Source: Mucilaginibacter conchicola (GTDB lineage Bacteria > Bacteroidota > Bacteroidia > Sphingobacteriales > Sphingobacteriaceae). From it: 64,000 bases of DNA. The position numbers and the translations under genes are program-made. The notes beneath the pieces were generated by a model. The model worked only from the letters and a program-made list of their open reading frames with translations. It made no database searches and was not told the origin of the DNA. Of this stretch, positions 17,797 through 26,684 are shown piece by piece. How positions within the stretch are numbered: the stretch's first letter is position 1; each line of letters opens with the position of its first letter. The stretch spans positions 434,001 through 498,000 of the forward strand of contig NZ_QWDC01000003.1 of assembly GCF_003432115.1 (NCBI RefSeq), given 5' to 3'.

Positions 17797-20700
17797 ATGT
17801 TACGTAAATTTATTGAACGGCCGGTACTATCTACCGTAATATCGGTCATCATAGTTATACTGGGTATCATAGGCTTAACATCATTGCCTATATCCGAGTA
17901 TCCCGAAATTGCGCCGCCAACCGTACAGGTTTCGGCAGCATACAACGGTGCCAACGCCGATGTGGTAATGAACAGCGTTATTGTTCCGCTTGAGGAGCAG
18001 ATAAACGGTGTGGAGAACATGACCTACATGACCTCTAAAGCCGGTAACGATGGTTCTGCTACTATCACAGTTTACTTTAAACTGGGCACCGACCCCGATC
18101 TGGCGGCGGTAAACGTGCAGAACCGTGTATCAAAAGCTACGCCTTTATTACCTGCCGAGGTTACCAAAGCAGGTGTTACCACCAGCAAGCAACAAAGCAG
18201 TATGGTGATGGTGTTTGCGCTAAAAAGCGCCAACAAATCATACGACCAAACTTTTCTGCAAAACTATGCCAACATCAACGTGGTGCCGCTGGTAAAACGT
18301 ATCAACGGTGTGGGCGATGCAACTGCTTTCGGTACGCAGGATTACTCGATGCGAATCTGGCTGAAGCCAGATGTAATGGCTACCTACGGTTTGATGCCGA
18401 CAGACATTAACAATGCACTGGCCGAGCAAAATATCGAAGCTGCGCCGGGTAAACTGGGCGAGAACAGCAATCAATCTTTCGAGTACGTTTTGAAATACAA
18501 AGGCCGTTTAAAAAAGCCTGTAGAGTTTGAGAACATTGTTATCCGCTCGGCTAAGGGCGGCCAGTTGTTGCGTTTAAAAGATGTGGCAAGGGTTGAGTTA
18601 GGCGCATTAACCTACAATACCGAAACCGTAACTAATGGTGAGGCTTCAATAGCGCTGGCGGTTTACCAGTCTGCCGGTTCAAACGCGCACGAGATGATCA
18701 AGGAAGTACAGCAAACGTTGGATAACGCTGCTAAAAGCTTCCCTAAAGGCGTAACCGTTTACACCATCTTCAGTGCTAACGAGTTTTTGGATGTATCTAT
18801 CGAGAAGGTTATCCATACGTTGATAGAAGCGTTCATCCTGGTGTTTATTGTGGTGTTCGTGTTCCTGCAGGATTTTCGTTCTACATTGATACCGGCCATT
18901 GCGGTTCCGGTGGCAATTGTGGGTACGTTCTTCTTCCTAAAGATGTTCGGCTTTACCATCAACTTATTAACCTTGTTTGCGTTGGTACTGGCCATCGGTA
19001 TTGTGGTGGATGATGCCATTGTGGTGGTAGAGGCGGTGCATGCTAAGCTGGATAACGGTGCCAAATCGGCCCGTAAGGCAACTATCACAGCCATGAACGA
19101 GATAAGCGGTGCGGTAGTATCGATTACCCTGGTAATGGCCGCGGTGTTTATCCCGGTATCGTTCATTACCGGTTCATCGGGTGTATTTTATAAACAGTTT
19201 GGTTTAACACTGGCTATTTCAATTATCATATCGGCGGTTAACGCATTAACGCTTAGCCCAGCGCTGTGTGCCTTATTACTAAAACCACATCCCGAAGGTG
19301 AACATCATAAAACAGGTTTATTGAACCGTTTTTACGGTGCTTTCAACACTGCGTTTGATGCCGTTACCGAAAAATATAAACGTTCGGTAGGCTTCTTGTC
19401 GGTTAAGAAATGGATAGCTGTGTTGGGTATAGCAGCATTTGCCGGTTTGTTCTGGTTCCTGCTTAAAACTACACCAAGCGGTTTCGTGCCCGATGAGGAT
19501 CAAAGCTTTATTATGGCCGATATCAGCCTGCCGCCGGCATCATCGCTTGAGCGCACGCTGGCAGTTGCCGATAAAGTTACCGGCGTGCTACGTGGATTAC
19601 CCGAGGTTGAATCGGTTACCCGCGTAGGCGGTGTGGGCTTGTTGAGCGGTGCAGGTGGTTCATACAGCATCCTGTTCATCAAACTGAAACCATGGGGCGA
19701 GCGTGAGGGTTCTGATCATACCGTTAAGGCAGTAACCGGCAAAATGTTCGGGATGACGGCCGGTATAAAAGAGGCCCGCATTATCTTCTTCGCGCCACCA
19801 TCACTGCAAGGTTTTGGTAACAGCAGCGGTTTCGAGGTGGAACTGCAGGATCGTACAGGCGGTACTATTGATAACTTTGTGGCGGTTAATGGCAAGTTCC
19901 TTGCGGCACTTAACCAGCGCCCCGAGATACAGTACGGTACAACTTTCTTCAACACCAACTTCCCGCAATATAAAGTGGATGTAAACGTGGCAAAATGTAA
20001 AGATGCCAATATTGGTGTGGATGTAGTGCTGGGTACCCTGCAAGGTTACTTTGGTGGTTTGTATGCCTCAAACTTTAACGAGTTTGGTAAACAATACCGT
20101 GTAATGATCCAGGCTGATGCAAAGTATCGCGCCAATCCAGAGAGCCTTAATCAGATCTATGTACGTAACAACGATGGCGTTATGGCGCCGATAACAGAGT
20201 TTGTAACCTTACAAAAGGTTTACGGGCCAGAGTCTATCAGTCGTTTTAACTTGTTTACATCTATCAGCATAACCGGTGCACCAAAACCTGGTTTTAGTAC
20301 AGGTGATGCCATTAAAGCGGTACAGGAAGTTGCTGCCCAAACACTGCCTACAGGTTACGGTTACGAGTTCTCGGGTTTAAGCCGCGAGGAGATCTCGAGC
20401 GGTAGCCAAACGCTGTTCATCTTTGCGCTGTGTTTAACCTTTGTTTACTTTTTGTTGAGTGCACAGTACGAGAGCTACATTCTGCCTTTCGCGGTATTGC
20501 TTTCGTTGCCGGTAGGTTTGGCGGGTGCGTTCATCTTCGCTAAGATATTTGGTGTGCAAAACAACATTTACCTGCAAATAACGCTCATTATGCTCATCGG
20601 TTTGTTGGCAAAGAACGCCATCTTGATTGTTGAGTTTGCGGTGATGCGCCGTAAGAGTGGCCTGGGTATTATCGAATCGGCGGTGGAAGGTGCGGTTGCA

Positions 20701-20952
20701 CGTTTGCGCCCAATTCTGATGACCTCGTTCGCATTCATCCTGGGTCTGGTTCCGCTGATGCTGGCATCAGGTGCAGGTGCAGAGGGTAACCGCTCTATTG
20801 GCACTGGTGCTGTGGGCGGTATGCTTATCGGTACGGTGTTCGGGGTGTTTGTTATTCCAACACTGTTCGTAATCTTCCAAACGCTTCAGGAGCGAATCAG
20901 CTCTAAAAAGGCTGTTGAAGAGGATGATGATGAAGAAGTTGAAATAGCATAG
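17797..20952 (+). CDS. RND multidrug efflux permease (HAE1 family)
   Basis: A 1051-residue inner-membrane pump of the AcrB/MexB type, normal length for the family. It has the N-terminal FIERPVLSTVISVIIVILG helix, two large periplasmic loops and twelve spans. The proton-relay pair of Asp residues is present in GIVVDDAIVVVEAV (span 4) and the partner Lys in GLLAKNAILIVEF (span 10). The C-terminal tail is short and acidic (EEDDDEEVEIA). It exports hydrophobic or amphiphilic drugs, solvents or dyes using the proton gradient; the specific substrates cannot be predicted. It is followed after 30 bp by the outer-membrane channel gene. Confidence 0.95.
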   Translation: MLRKFIERPVLSTVISVIIVILGIIGLTSLPISEYPEIAPPTVQVSAAYNGANADVVMNSVIVPLEEQINGVENMTYMTSKAGNDGSATITVYFKLGTDPDLAAVNVQNRVSKATPLLPAEVTKAGVTTSKQQSSMVMVFALKSANKSYDQTFLQNYANINVVPLVKRINGVGDATAFGTQDYSMRIWLKPDVMATYGLMPTDINNALAEQNIEAAPGKLGENSNQSFEYVLKYKGRLKKPVEFENIVIRSAKGGQLLRLKDVARVELGALTYNTETVTNGEASIALAVYQSAGSNAHEMIKEVQQTLDNAAKSFPKGVTVYTIFSANEFLDVSIEKVIHTLIEAFILVFIVVFVFLQDFRSTLIPAIAVPVAIVGTFFFLKMFGFTINLLTLFALVLAIGIVVDDAIVVVEAVHAKLDNGAKSARKATITAMNEISGAVVSITLVMAAVFIPVSFITGSSGVFYKQFGLTLAISIIISAVNALTLSPALCALLLKPHPEGEHHKTGLLNRFYGAFNTAFDAVTEKYKRSVGFLSVKKWIAVLGIAAFAGLFWFLLKTTPSGFVPDEDQSFIMADISLPPASSLERTLAVADKVTGVLRGLPEVESVTRVGGVGLLSGAGGSYSILFIKLKPWGEREGSDHTVKAVTGKMFGMTAGIKEARIIFFAPPSLQGFGNSSGFEVELQDRTGGTIDNFVAVNGKFLAALNQRPEIQYGTTFFNTNFPQYKVDVNVAKCKDANIGVDVVLGTLQGYFGGLYASNFNEFGKQYRVMIQADAKYRANPESLNQIYVRNNDGVMAPITEFVTLQKVYGPESISRFNLFTSISITGAPKPGFSTGDAIKAVQEVAAQTLPTGYGYEFSGLSREEISSGSQTLFIFALCLTFVYFLLSAQYESYILPFAVLLSLPVGLAGAFIFAKIFGVQNNIYLQITLIMLIGLLAKNAILIVEFAVMRRKSGLGIIESAVEGAVARLRPILMTSFAFILGLVPLMLASGAGAEGNRSIGTGAVGGMLIGTVFGVFVIPTLFVIFQTLQERISSKKAVEEDDDEEVEIA

Positions 20953-20982
20953 TTTATTGTATTAAAGATAATTATCATAACA

Positions 20983-22401
20983 ATGATGACAAGATATAAA
21001 TGGCCTGTACTTGCGGCACTTTCGGTAACGGTGATGGTATCATCGTGCGTTACCAAAAAGTACGAGCGGCCAAACCTTAGCGCGCAAACAGATAAGCTGT
21101 ACCGCGATACAACCATCAGCGATACTACCTCAATTGCTACTTTGCCAATTGAGCAGCTTTTCTCTGATGTAGAGTTGCAGAATCTTATTAAAGAGGGCCT
21201 GCAAAATAACCTCGATCTTAAAACTGCTATGCAACGCATTAACGAGGCTTATGCAACCGTACAGCAAACCAAAGCAGCATTTTTCCCGAGCTTATCGGGC
21301 AATGCGCAGGTGACGCGTACCAAAACTTCGCTGGCAAGTTTAAACTTCCCGCCGGAGTTTGCCAGCTCGTTCGTGCTGACCACAACTACCAGTCAGTTAG
21401 GTTTAAGCACCAGTTGGGAAGCAGATATATGGGGTAAACTGAGCAGCTCAAAGCGTTCTGCATTGGCAAACTTTTTTGCAAGTGATGCCGGTAAACGCGC
21501 CGTGCAAACACAGCTGATTGCCAACATCGCCAACAACTATTATGCACTTTTGGCGCTTGATAAGCAACTGGCCATCACCGAGCAAACGCTGAAGAACCGC
21601 ATTAACGATGTGGAAACCATGAAGGCCCTGAAAGAAAGCGCCATTGTTAACGGTGCTGCCGTAGTACAAAGCGAAGCCAACCGCTACGCTGCAGAGGTAA
21701 CCATCCCTGATCTGAAACGCAGCATCCGCGAAACAGAAAATGCCCTGAGCATTTTGCTTGCCCGCACACCAGGCAGCATACACCGCGGTACACTTGATGA
21801 GCAAAAACCGTACACTGATATGCAGATAGGCGTTGCATCGCAATTACTAAAAAACAGACCGGATGTACAACAGGCTGAGTTTGCTTTCCGTGCATCGTTT
21901 GAGAATACCAACATGGCGCGTACCTATTTTTATCCTGCTTTAACCATTACTGCGCAGGGTGGGGTATCATCGCTGAAGATCAAAAACCTGTTTGATAACT
22001 CTATCTTCTACAATATTATTGGCGGCTTAACCCAGCCTATATTTGCAAAAGGGGAGAACAAAGCACGATTACGCACTGCCAAAGCACAACAGGAAGAGGC
22101 TTACTATGCTTTCCAGCAGAGCATCCTCACTGCAGGCTCAGAGGTTTCGAACGCTTTGTATGCTTACCAGACTGCCGTTGAGAAACAAACCTCGCGTACG
22201 CACCAGTTAGAGGCTTTACAGAAGGCGGTTGATTATACCAAAGAGTTGTTACGCTACAGCTCTGCCACTAATTACACCGATGTATTAACCTCAGAGCAAA
22301 GCTTGTTATCAGCTCAGTTAAGTGGCGTTAACGATAAACTGCAACAGTTACAGGCAGTAGTAAACCTTTACCGCTCGCTTGGTGGAGGCTGGAAACAGTA
22401 A
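20983..22401 (+). CDS. RND efflux outer-membrane channel (NodT/TolC family)
   Basis: A 472-residue outer-membrane factor. It begins with two ATG codons in a row, then a lipoprotein signal with lipobox VSSC (VTKKYERP after it, typical of the NodT group). Two repeated long coiled-coil segments with Ala/Gln-rich helices and the FFPSLSG and YFYPALTITAQGG motifs match the two OEP domains of TolC-like channels. The protein trimerises and forms the exit duct for the preceding pump and adaptor. It is the last gene of the operon; a hairpin terminator follows. Confidence 0.93.
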   Translation: MMTRYKWPVLAALSVTVMVSSCVTKKYERPNLSAQTDKLYRDTTISDTTSIATLPIEQLFSDVELQNLIKEGLQNNLDLKTAMQRINEAYATVQQTKAAFFPSLSGNAQVTRTKTSLASLNFPPEFASSFVLTTTTSQLGLSTSWEADIWGKLSSSKRSALANFFASDAGKRAVQTQLIANIANNYYALLALDKQLAITEQTLKNRINDVETMKALKESAIVNGAAVVQSEANRYAAEVTIPDLKRSIRETENALSILLARTPGSIHRGTLDEQKPYTDMQIGVASQLLKNRPDVQQAEFAFRASFENTNMARTYFYPALTITAQGGVSSLKIKNLFDNSIFYNIIGGLTQPIFAKGENKARLRTAKAQQEEAYYAFQQSILTAGSEVSNALYAYQTAVEKQTSRTHQLEALQKAVDYTKELLRYSSATNYTDVLTSEQSLLSAQLSGVNDKLQQLQAVVNLYRSLGGGWKQ

Positions 22402-22422
22402 ATAGCCTATTCAATAAATAGA

Positions 22423-22464
22423 AAATCTCACGATGGTTGATAATACCGCCGTGGGATTTTTGTT
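22423..22464 (+). terminator. Intrinsic terminator of the efflux operon
   Basis: AAATCTCACG (22423-22432) pairs with CGTGGGATTT (22450-22459) with one G-T wobble, inner GGT/ACC pairs extend the stem, and the right arm runs into a T-rich tail. It lies 20 bp past the channel gene. Confidence 0.8.
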
Positions 22465-22594
22465 TGTAAGGATTATCAGAATAGGCCGTATTAATAAAAC
22501 TACTCCTTATAAGAATATCTGCCCTAAACAGGTTTCAAAAAGAAAATCTGATTATTAATTTGGCTTAAGTTTATCCTAAGAAACACTCATTACT

Positions 22595-23041
22595 ATGCTT
22601 TATTACCTTATTTACATGAGCCGCGCCGCCAAACCTATGAGCGATACCGAGCTTGATGACTTACTTGCCGTTGCTGTAAAAAACAACAAAGAACTGGGCA
22701 TAACCGGTATGCTTTTATATGTTGATGAACAAAGTGTTATCAGTCAGCATGGCCGCTTTATACAGGTTTTGGAAGGGCCCGAGGAAACGGTTAAAAAAAT
22801 CTACAGCACCATCAATAAAGACGAGCGCCATTTCCATGTGATGGAACTGTTTGGCTACCCGTTAAAAGAAAGAAACTTCCCGGATTGGAGTATGGGCTTT
22901 AAACGCCTTAACGATACCTCATCTGTACCCGATGAAGTAAGCAAATGGTTTGACCCTGAAGGTTTCCCTGAACCAATGAACAAAGATAATGTGAACGTTC
23001 CGCTCACCTATCTCCGTTCATTTTACGATATGCATAAATAA
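22595..23041 (+). CDS. BLUF-domain blue-light photoreceptor
   Basis: A 148-residue protein that consists almost wholly of a BLUF domain, which binds FAD and changes its hydrogen-bonding network on blue light. The key residues are present: Tyr 7 in LIYMS, Asn 31 in NNKELGITGMLLY, Gln 57 in FIQVLEGPEE, and Trp 98 and Met 100 in WSMGF. Spacing matches AppA (Tyr 21, Asn 45, Gln 63, Trp 104, Met 106) except for eight extra residues between Asn and Gln. There is no attached output domain, so it must signal through a partner protein or act as a short BLUF protein. The next gene, msrA, is convergent. Confidence 0.93.
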   Translation: MLYYLIYMSRAAKPMSDTELDDLLAVAVKNNKELGITGMLLYVDEQSVISQHGRFIQVLEGPEETVKKIYSTINKDERHFHVMELFGYPLKERNFPDWSMGFKRLNDTSSVPDEVSKWFDPEGFPEPMNKDNVNVPLTYLRSFYDMHK

Positions 23042-23054
23042 TATTAAACTGCCC

Positions 23055-23546
23055 TTACGCGAGCGTCCACTCCGGGCGCTCGTAATGGCAGGTATAGCCA
23101 TAAGGGTGTTTCTGCAGATAATTCTGGTGCTCTTCTTCGGCATCCCAGAAATCACCGGCGGGTACCACTTCGGTAACAATTTTGCCCGGCCAAATGCCCG
23201 AAGCATCCATCTCCGCTATCAACTTTTCGGCAGTTTCTTTTTGGGCCTCATCCAGATAAAATATAGCCGAGCGGTATGATGTGCCGATATCATTTCCCTG
23301 GCGGTTTAGTGTTGTAGGGTTATGTATCTGGAAAAAATATTCCAACAGTTTACGGTATGATAGTATATCAGGATCAAAAGTAATAGCTATGCCCTCGGCA
23401 TGTGTGCCGTGGTGGCGGTAGGTAGCGTTTGGTACATCGCCGCCGGTATAACCTACGCGGGTTGATGATACGCCATCCATATTTCTTATCAGCTCTTCAA
23501 CACCCCAGAAACATCCGCCTGCCAATATTGCTTTTTCAGTTGCCAT
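23055..23546 (-). CDS. msrA: Peptide-methionine (S)-S-oxide reductase
   Basis: A 163-residue enzyme with the MsrA active-site motif GGCFWG, nucleophile Cys 12, near the N-terminus. A C-terminal Cys 153 (YGYTCHYE) is a candidate resolving cysteine. Further family motifs are VGYTGG, the HAEGIAITFDP-type strand and GNDIGTSYRSAIFY. It reduces the S-epimer of methionine sulfoxide in proteins, using thioredoxin, and so repairs oxidative damage. It has no signal peptide, so it acts in the cytoplasm. It is convergent with the BLUF gene; a functional link between light sensing and oxidative repair is attractive but not shown. Confidence 0.95.
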   Translation of the reverse strand: MATEKAILAGGCFWGVEELIRNMDGVSSTRVGYTGGDVPNATYRHHGTHAEGIAITFDPDILSYRKLLEYFFQIHNPTTLNRQGNDIGTSYRSAIFYLDEAQKETAEKLIAEMDASGIWPGKIVTEVVPAGDFWDAEEEHQNYLQKHPYGYTCHYERPEWTLA

Positions 23547-23635
23547 AAATTAAATTTTAGTGTTATTAAATACTGCTCTAAATCCGTACCAATTGTGTTT
23601 TGCTAAACATACAGGTCTTTATGGCAGTTAGCTGT

Positions 23636-24367
23636 TTAGCGCCTGCCGAAACCGCGCTGCAGATAACGGTTAAGCGTGGTGTTATCCCAGCGGCCATCAT
23701 CAATAACACGGCGCACCGTGAGCAGCGGTTTGGCGGCATCGCGCGGCTGATCTAATTGAAAGGCAGCCAGGTAACCGTATTTATCAAGTTGCGGCAAAAC
23801 GCGCTGGTCCCATATACCAAAAGGGTAGGCAAAATATTTAACAGGTTTACCGGTTAGCGTTTCCAGTTTACGTGCCGAAACATCAAGCTCGTTTACCCAG
23901 TCGCTGTCCTTTAGTTTTTTAATGTTGGGGTGGTTAAGGGTATGGCTGCCTATCACATGCCCTTCATCAGAGAGCTGACGGATCTGGCTGCGGTTCATAT
24001 AAGCCCTGTTCTTATTGATGTTGTTGAACACAATGAAATACACGCCTTTAAAGCCATATTTGGCCATCTCGGGGCGGGCAATGTGGTATTGGTCGCCATC
24101 GGTATCATCAAAAGTGAGCATCACCGGTTTGGATGGGAGCGGGGTGCCTTTGGTAAGATGGGCATAAAGCTCATCGGGCAAAATGGTATGGTATCCGCTA
24201 TCTGCCAGCATTTTTAAGCGCTTGCGGAAAGTAGCGGGCGGCATAATATATTCTTTATCGCGCGCTTTATCTTTTGGCTTCCAGTCGCGTATTTGGTGGT
24301 AACATAGTACAGGTATTTGCGGCGGAAACATCAAACCCACCCGCAGCAGTAACATCATCGCAATCAT
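23636..24367 (-). CDS. Polysaccharide deacetylase (NodB domain), secreted or anchored
   Basis: A 243-residue carbohydrate esterase family 4 protein with a short hydrophobic N-terminus that may be a signal or anchor. The NodB motifs are visible: VLCYHQI, LTFDDTDGD (catalytic and metal Asp), SHTLNHPNI (metal-binding His pair) and FAYPFGIWDQ. Enzymes of this family remove acetyl groups from GlcNAc-containing polymers such as peptidoglycan, chitin or PNAG. The start ATG at 24367 lies 73 bp from the divergent Crp/Fnr gene. The substrate is undetermined. Confidence 0.88.
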   Translation of the reverse strand: MIAMMLLLRVGLMFPPQIPVLCYHQIRDWKPKDKARDKEYIMPPATFRKRLKMLADSGYHTILPDELYAHLTKGTPLPSKPVMLTFDDTDGDQYHIARPEMAKYGFKGVYFIVFNNINKNRAYMNRSQIRQLSDEGHVIGSHTLNHPNIKKLKDSDWVNELDVSARKLETLTGKPVKYFAYPFGIWDQRVLPQLDKYGYLAAFQLDQPRDAAKPLLTVRRVIDDGRWDNTTLNRYLQRGFGRR

Positions 24368-24440
24368 GCAACTAATATAAAAATTGGCCGCGTATTAAAG
24401 CTATTATATTGATGCAGCTTTTATACTTTTACGTCTGTAT

Positions 24441-25022
24441 ATGGAACTGAGTACGGTACATCCTTTAAGAAAACATATTGAAGCCGTTACCAAACTAACT
24501 GATGAGGAGTTTGAGTATATCTTATCGCATTTTACCGAGAAGAAGATCAAAAAACACGGCGACCTGATACGCGAGGGCGAATATATAAACCACGAGTACT
24601 ACGTGCTGCAAGGCTGCCTGCGCACTTATTTTAACGACCCTGATGCCGGCAAAGAATATACCTACCAGTTTGCAGTAGAAGACTGGTGGCTAACCGACCG
24701 CGAGGCTTTCCTGAACGGCACGCCCGCCAAAATGACCATTGAATGTTTGGAACCTTGCGTATTACTTTCCATCAGCAAAGAGAACCGCGAAAAGCTGGGG
24801 CGGGAAATGTGGAAATATGAGCATTATCTCAACGTAAAATCAAACATTGGCTACGTAGCCCTGCAAAAGCGCATGCTGGGCATGATCACCAAAAATGCTA
24901 AAGAACGTTACGAGACTTTCCTGGAGCAATATCCGCACCTGGCCAACCGGATCCCTAAAACATATATTGCATCGTACCTGGGCGTGTCCAGAGAGACCAT
25001 CAGCAGGCTTTACCGCCAATAA
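24441..25022 (+). CDS. Crp/Fnr family transcriptional regulator
   Basis: A 193-residue regulator with an N-terminal cyclic-nucleotide-binding-like beta-roll (GDLIREGEYINHEYYVLQGCLRTYF region, about 37-65) and a C-terminal winged helix ending in IPKTYIASYLGVSRETISRLYRQ. It lacks the N-terminal Cys cluster of FNR, so it is not an iron-sulfur oxygen sensor. This short form is common in Bacteroidota as a local regulator. It lies 88 bp before an MBL-fold hydrolase on the same strand, which is its likely target. It has a second-copy relative at 62464-63039. Confidence 0.9.
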   Translation: MELSTVHPLRKHIEAVTKLTDEEFEYILSHFTEKKIKKHGDLIREGEYINHEYYVLQGCLRTYFNDPDAGKEYTYQFAVEDWWLTDREAFLNGTPAKMTIECLEPCVLLSISKENREKLGREMWKYEHYLNVKSNIGYVALQKRMLGMITKNAKERYETFLEQYPHLANRIPKTYIASYLGVSRETISRLYRQ

Positions 25023-25110
25023 TGCCACAAATGTCACAAAATCAAAGTGACTTATGTCCTTAGATAAGTTTTGGGTGCAGCCGAGCTTTGTTTCATCAAA
25101 TTATTAAAAG

Positions 25111-26082
25111 ATGAAACACAAATTATTATTAAAAGCAAGGGTGCTTGTGGCGCTCCTGTTTACCTTCCCGATAGGATTTACGGCTAAAGCACAAACCACA
25201 GATGCCAAATTGTTAGACCAACCCGGTTATTACAAAATGCAGGTTGGCGATGTAGAGGTGATAGCACTCTCTGATGGTACGATCCCTTTGGATATGGGCA
25301 AACTGCTCTTCAACGAAAAGCCGGAGACTATTGAGAAACTGTTTAAGGATAACTTCCAGACCACCATGGCCGAGTCATCAACCAATGTGTACCTCGTGCG
25401 TACAGGTAACAAACTTGTTTTGATCGATGCAGGAGCCGGGCAGCTTTTGGGCCCAACGCTTGGCAAACTGGTGAATAACCTTGCCAAAGTGGGGTACAAG
25501 CCTGAGCAGATAGACGCCATACTGATCACTCATTTCCACGTTGACCATGTGGGTGGCCTGATGCAGGATGGCAAACTAACTTTCCCCAACGCCACCATCT
25601 ACGCTGGCCAGCGCGATATTGATTATTGGCTGAGCGAAGAGAACGCCAAAAAAGCCCCCGCCGATGCTAAATGGCTGTTTGACGGTGCGCAGAAATCGGT
25701 ATCACCATCGCTTAAGGCGGGGAAAACAAAGGCGCTAAAAGCAGGGGAGACCTTATTCTCGGTAATAAAACCTCTGGCCACACCAGGCCATACGCCCGGC
25801 CACACATCCTACATTTTGGAAAGCAAAGGCCAAAAGATGATATTCCTGGGCGATATTGTGCATGCTGTGGCGGTGCAGTTTGCTAAACCTGCTGTTACCA
25901 TCCACTTTGATGTAGATTCGCCGCAGGCTTATGCGCAGCGTGTAAAAGTGTTTAATGCGGCGGCATCGGGTAAATATTGGGTAGCAGGTGCGCATTTACC
26001 TTTCCCGGGTACAGGCCACATAAGGGCAGAGAAAGACCATTACATCTGGATCCCGGCCAATTATAGCACCATTGCCCAATAA
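25111..26082 (+). CDS. Periplasmic MBL-fold metallo-hydrolase
   Basis: A 323-residue metallo-beta-lactamase-fold enzyme with a signal peptide (cleavage near AKAQ at about 28). The zinc-binding motif is THFHVDHVGGL (His 141, His 143, Asp 145, His 146); a further His lies in TPGHTPGHT, a bridging Asp in FLGDIVHAV and a last His in AGAHLPFPG. The group resembles quorum-quenching lactonases and related hydrolases; many members in Bacteroidota have no known substrate. The upstream Crp/Fnr gene probably regulates it. No beta-lactamase function is implied. Confidence 0.9.
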   Translation: MKHKLLLKARVLVALLFTFPIGFTAKAQTTDAKLLDQPGYYKMQVGDVEVIALSDGTIPLDMGKLLFNEKPETIEKLFKDNFQTTMAESSTNVYLVRTGNKLVLIDAGAGQLLGPTLGKLVNNLAKVGYKPEQIDAILITHFHVDHVGGLMQDGKLTFPNATIYAGQRDIDYWLSEENAKKAPADAKWLFDGAQKSVSPSLKAGKTKALKAGETLFSVIKPLATPGHTPGHTSYILESKGQKMIFLGDIVHAVAVQFAKPAVTIHFDVDSPQAYAQRVKVFNAAASGKYWVAGAHLPFPGTGHIRAEKDHYIWIPANYSTIAQ

Positions 26083-26139
26083 CTTGCGATAAACATTTAA
26101 TGCAGGTGCCTTGTTTAATGGCAAACAATACCTTAAAAC

Positions 26140-26637
26140 ATGTCACTTTACAAACACCTGCTTTTACTATTATGCCTGCTGGCCGGCCAGCAAACCTTTG
26201 CCCAAACAGATGCCGATATTGCGGCCATCCGCCAAGAGTATCAAAAGATCAATGCTCAAAAGTTAACCAAACAACACTTTACTTATGAAAGCTCCGGCTG
26301 TGTGGAAGATGGACAATTAGACTTCTATCTGGATGGAAAGAACATTGTTAAAGTAACCGAATCCGGCGCTATTGGCGATGGCAGCTGGGTTAACCAGTAT
26401 TATTACAGCGACGGTAAAGTTATCTTCTGCCTCGAGAGCCTTGAAGGCGGCCCGGCAGCCGGCCCCGTAACCAAAACCGAGTATCGTTATTATATTAAAG
26501 ATGGCAAAGCGCTGCGAATGATGGAAGGCGCCAAAGTTGTTAAAAACGACAGCAAAGTTTCTGACATTTTGCGAAGCGCCAACAATATTTACAAAGCCTA
26601 CGCTACCAAAAAGTTCGCCGAAGCACTTTGTAATTAA
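26140..26637 (+). CDS. Secreted hypothetical protein
   Basis: A 165-residue protein with a signal peptide (LLLLLCLLAGQQTFA, cleavage before QTDAD). The mature region is predicted to be beta-rich, with repeats of aromatic residues (VNQYYYSDGKVIFC, YRYYIKDGKALRM) and three cysteines. An N-terminal helix (DADIAAIRQEYQKIN) is typical of small periplasmic Bacteroidota proteins. I do not recognise a family. The ATG at 26140 is used because it opens into the signal peptide. It is followed by a hairpin terminator shared with the convergent gene. Confidence 0.75.
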   Translation: MSLYKHLLLLLCLLAGQQTFAQTDADIAAIRQEYQKINAQKLTKQHFTYESSGCVEDGQLDFYLDGKNIVKVTESGAIGDGSWVNQYYYSDGKVIFCLESLEGGPAAGPVTKTEYRYYIKDGKALRMMEGAKVVKNDSKVSDILRSANNIYKAYATKKFAEALCN

Positions 26638-26655
26638 CCGGCCTATTTAAATACA

Positions 26656-26681
26656 AAAGGCCCCGAATTATAGGGGCCTTT
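26656..26681. terminator. Bidirectional intrinsic terminator
   Basis: AAAGGCCCC (26656-26664) and GGGGCCTTT (26673-26681) form a perfect 9-bp stem around an 8-base loop between two convergent genes. Confidence 0.85.
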
Positions 26682-26684
26682 GTG

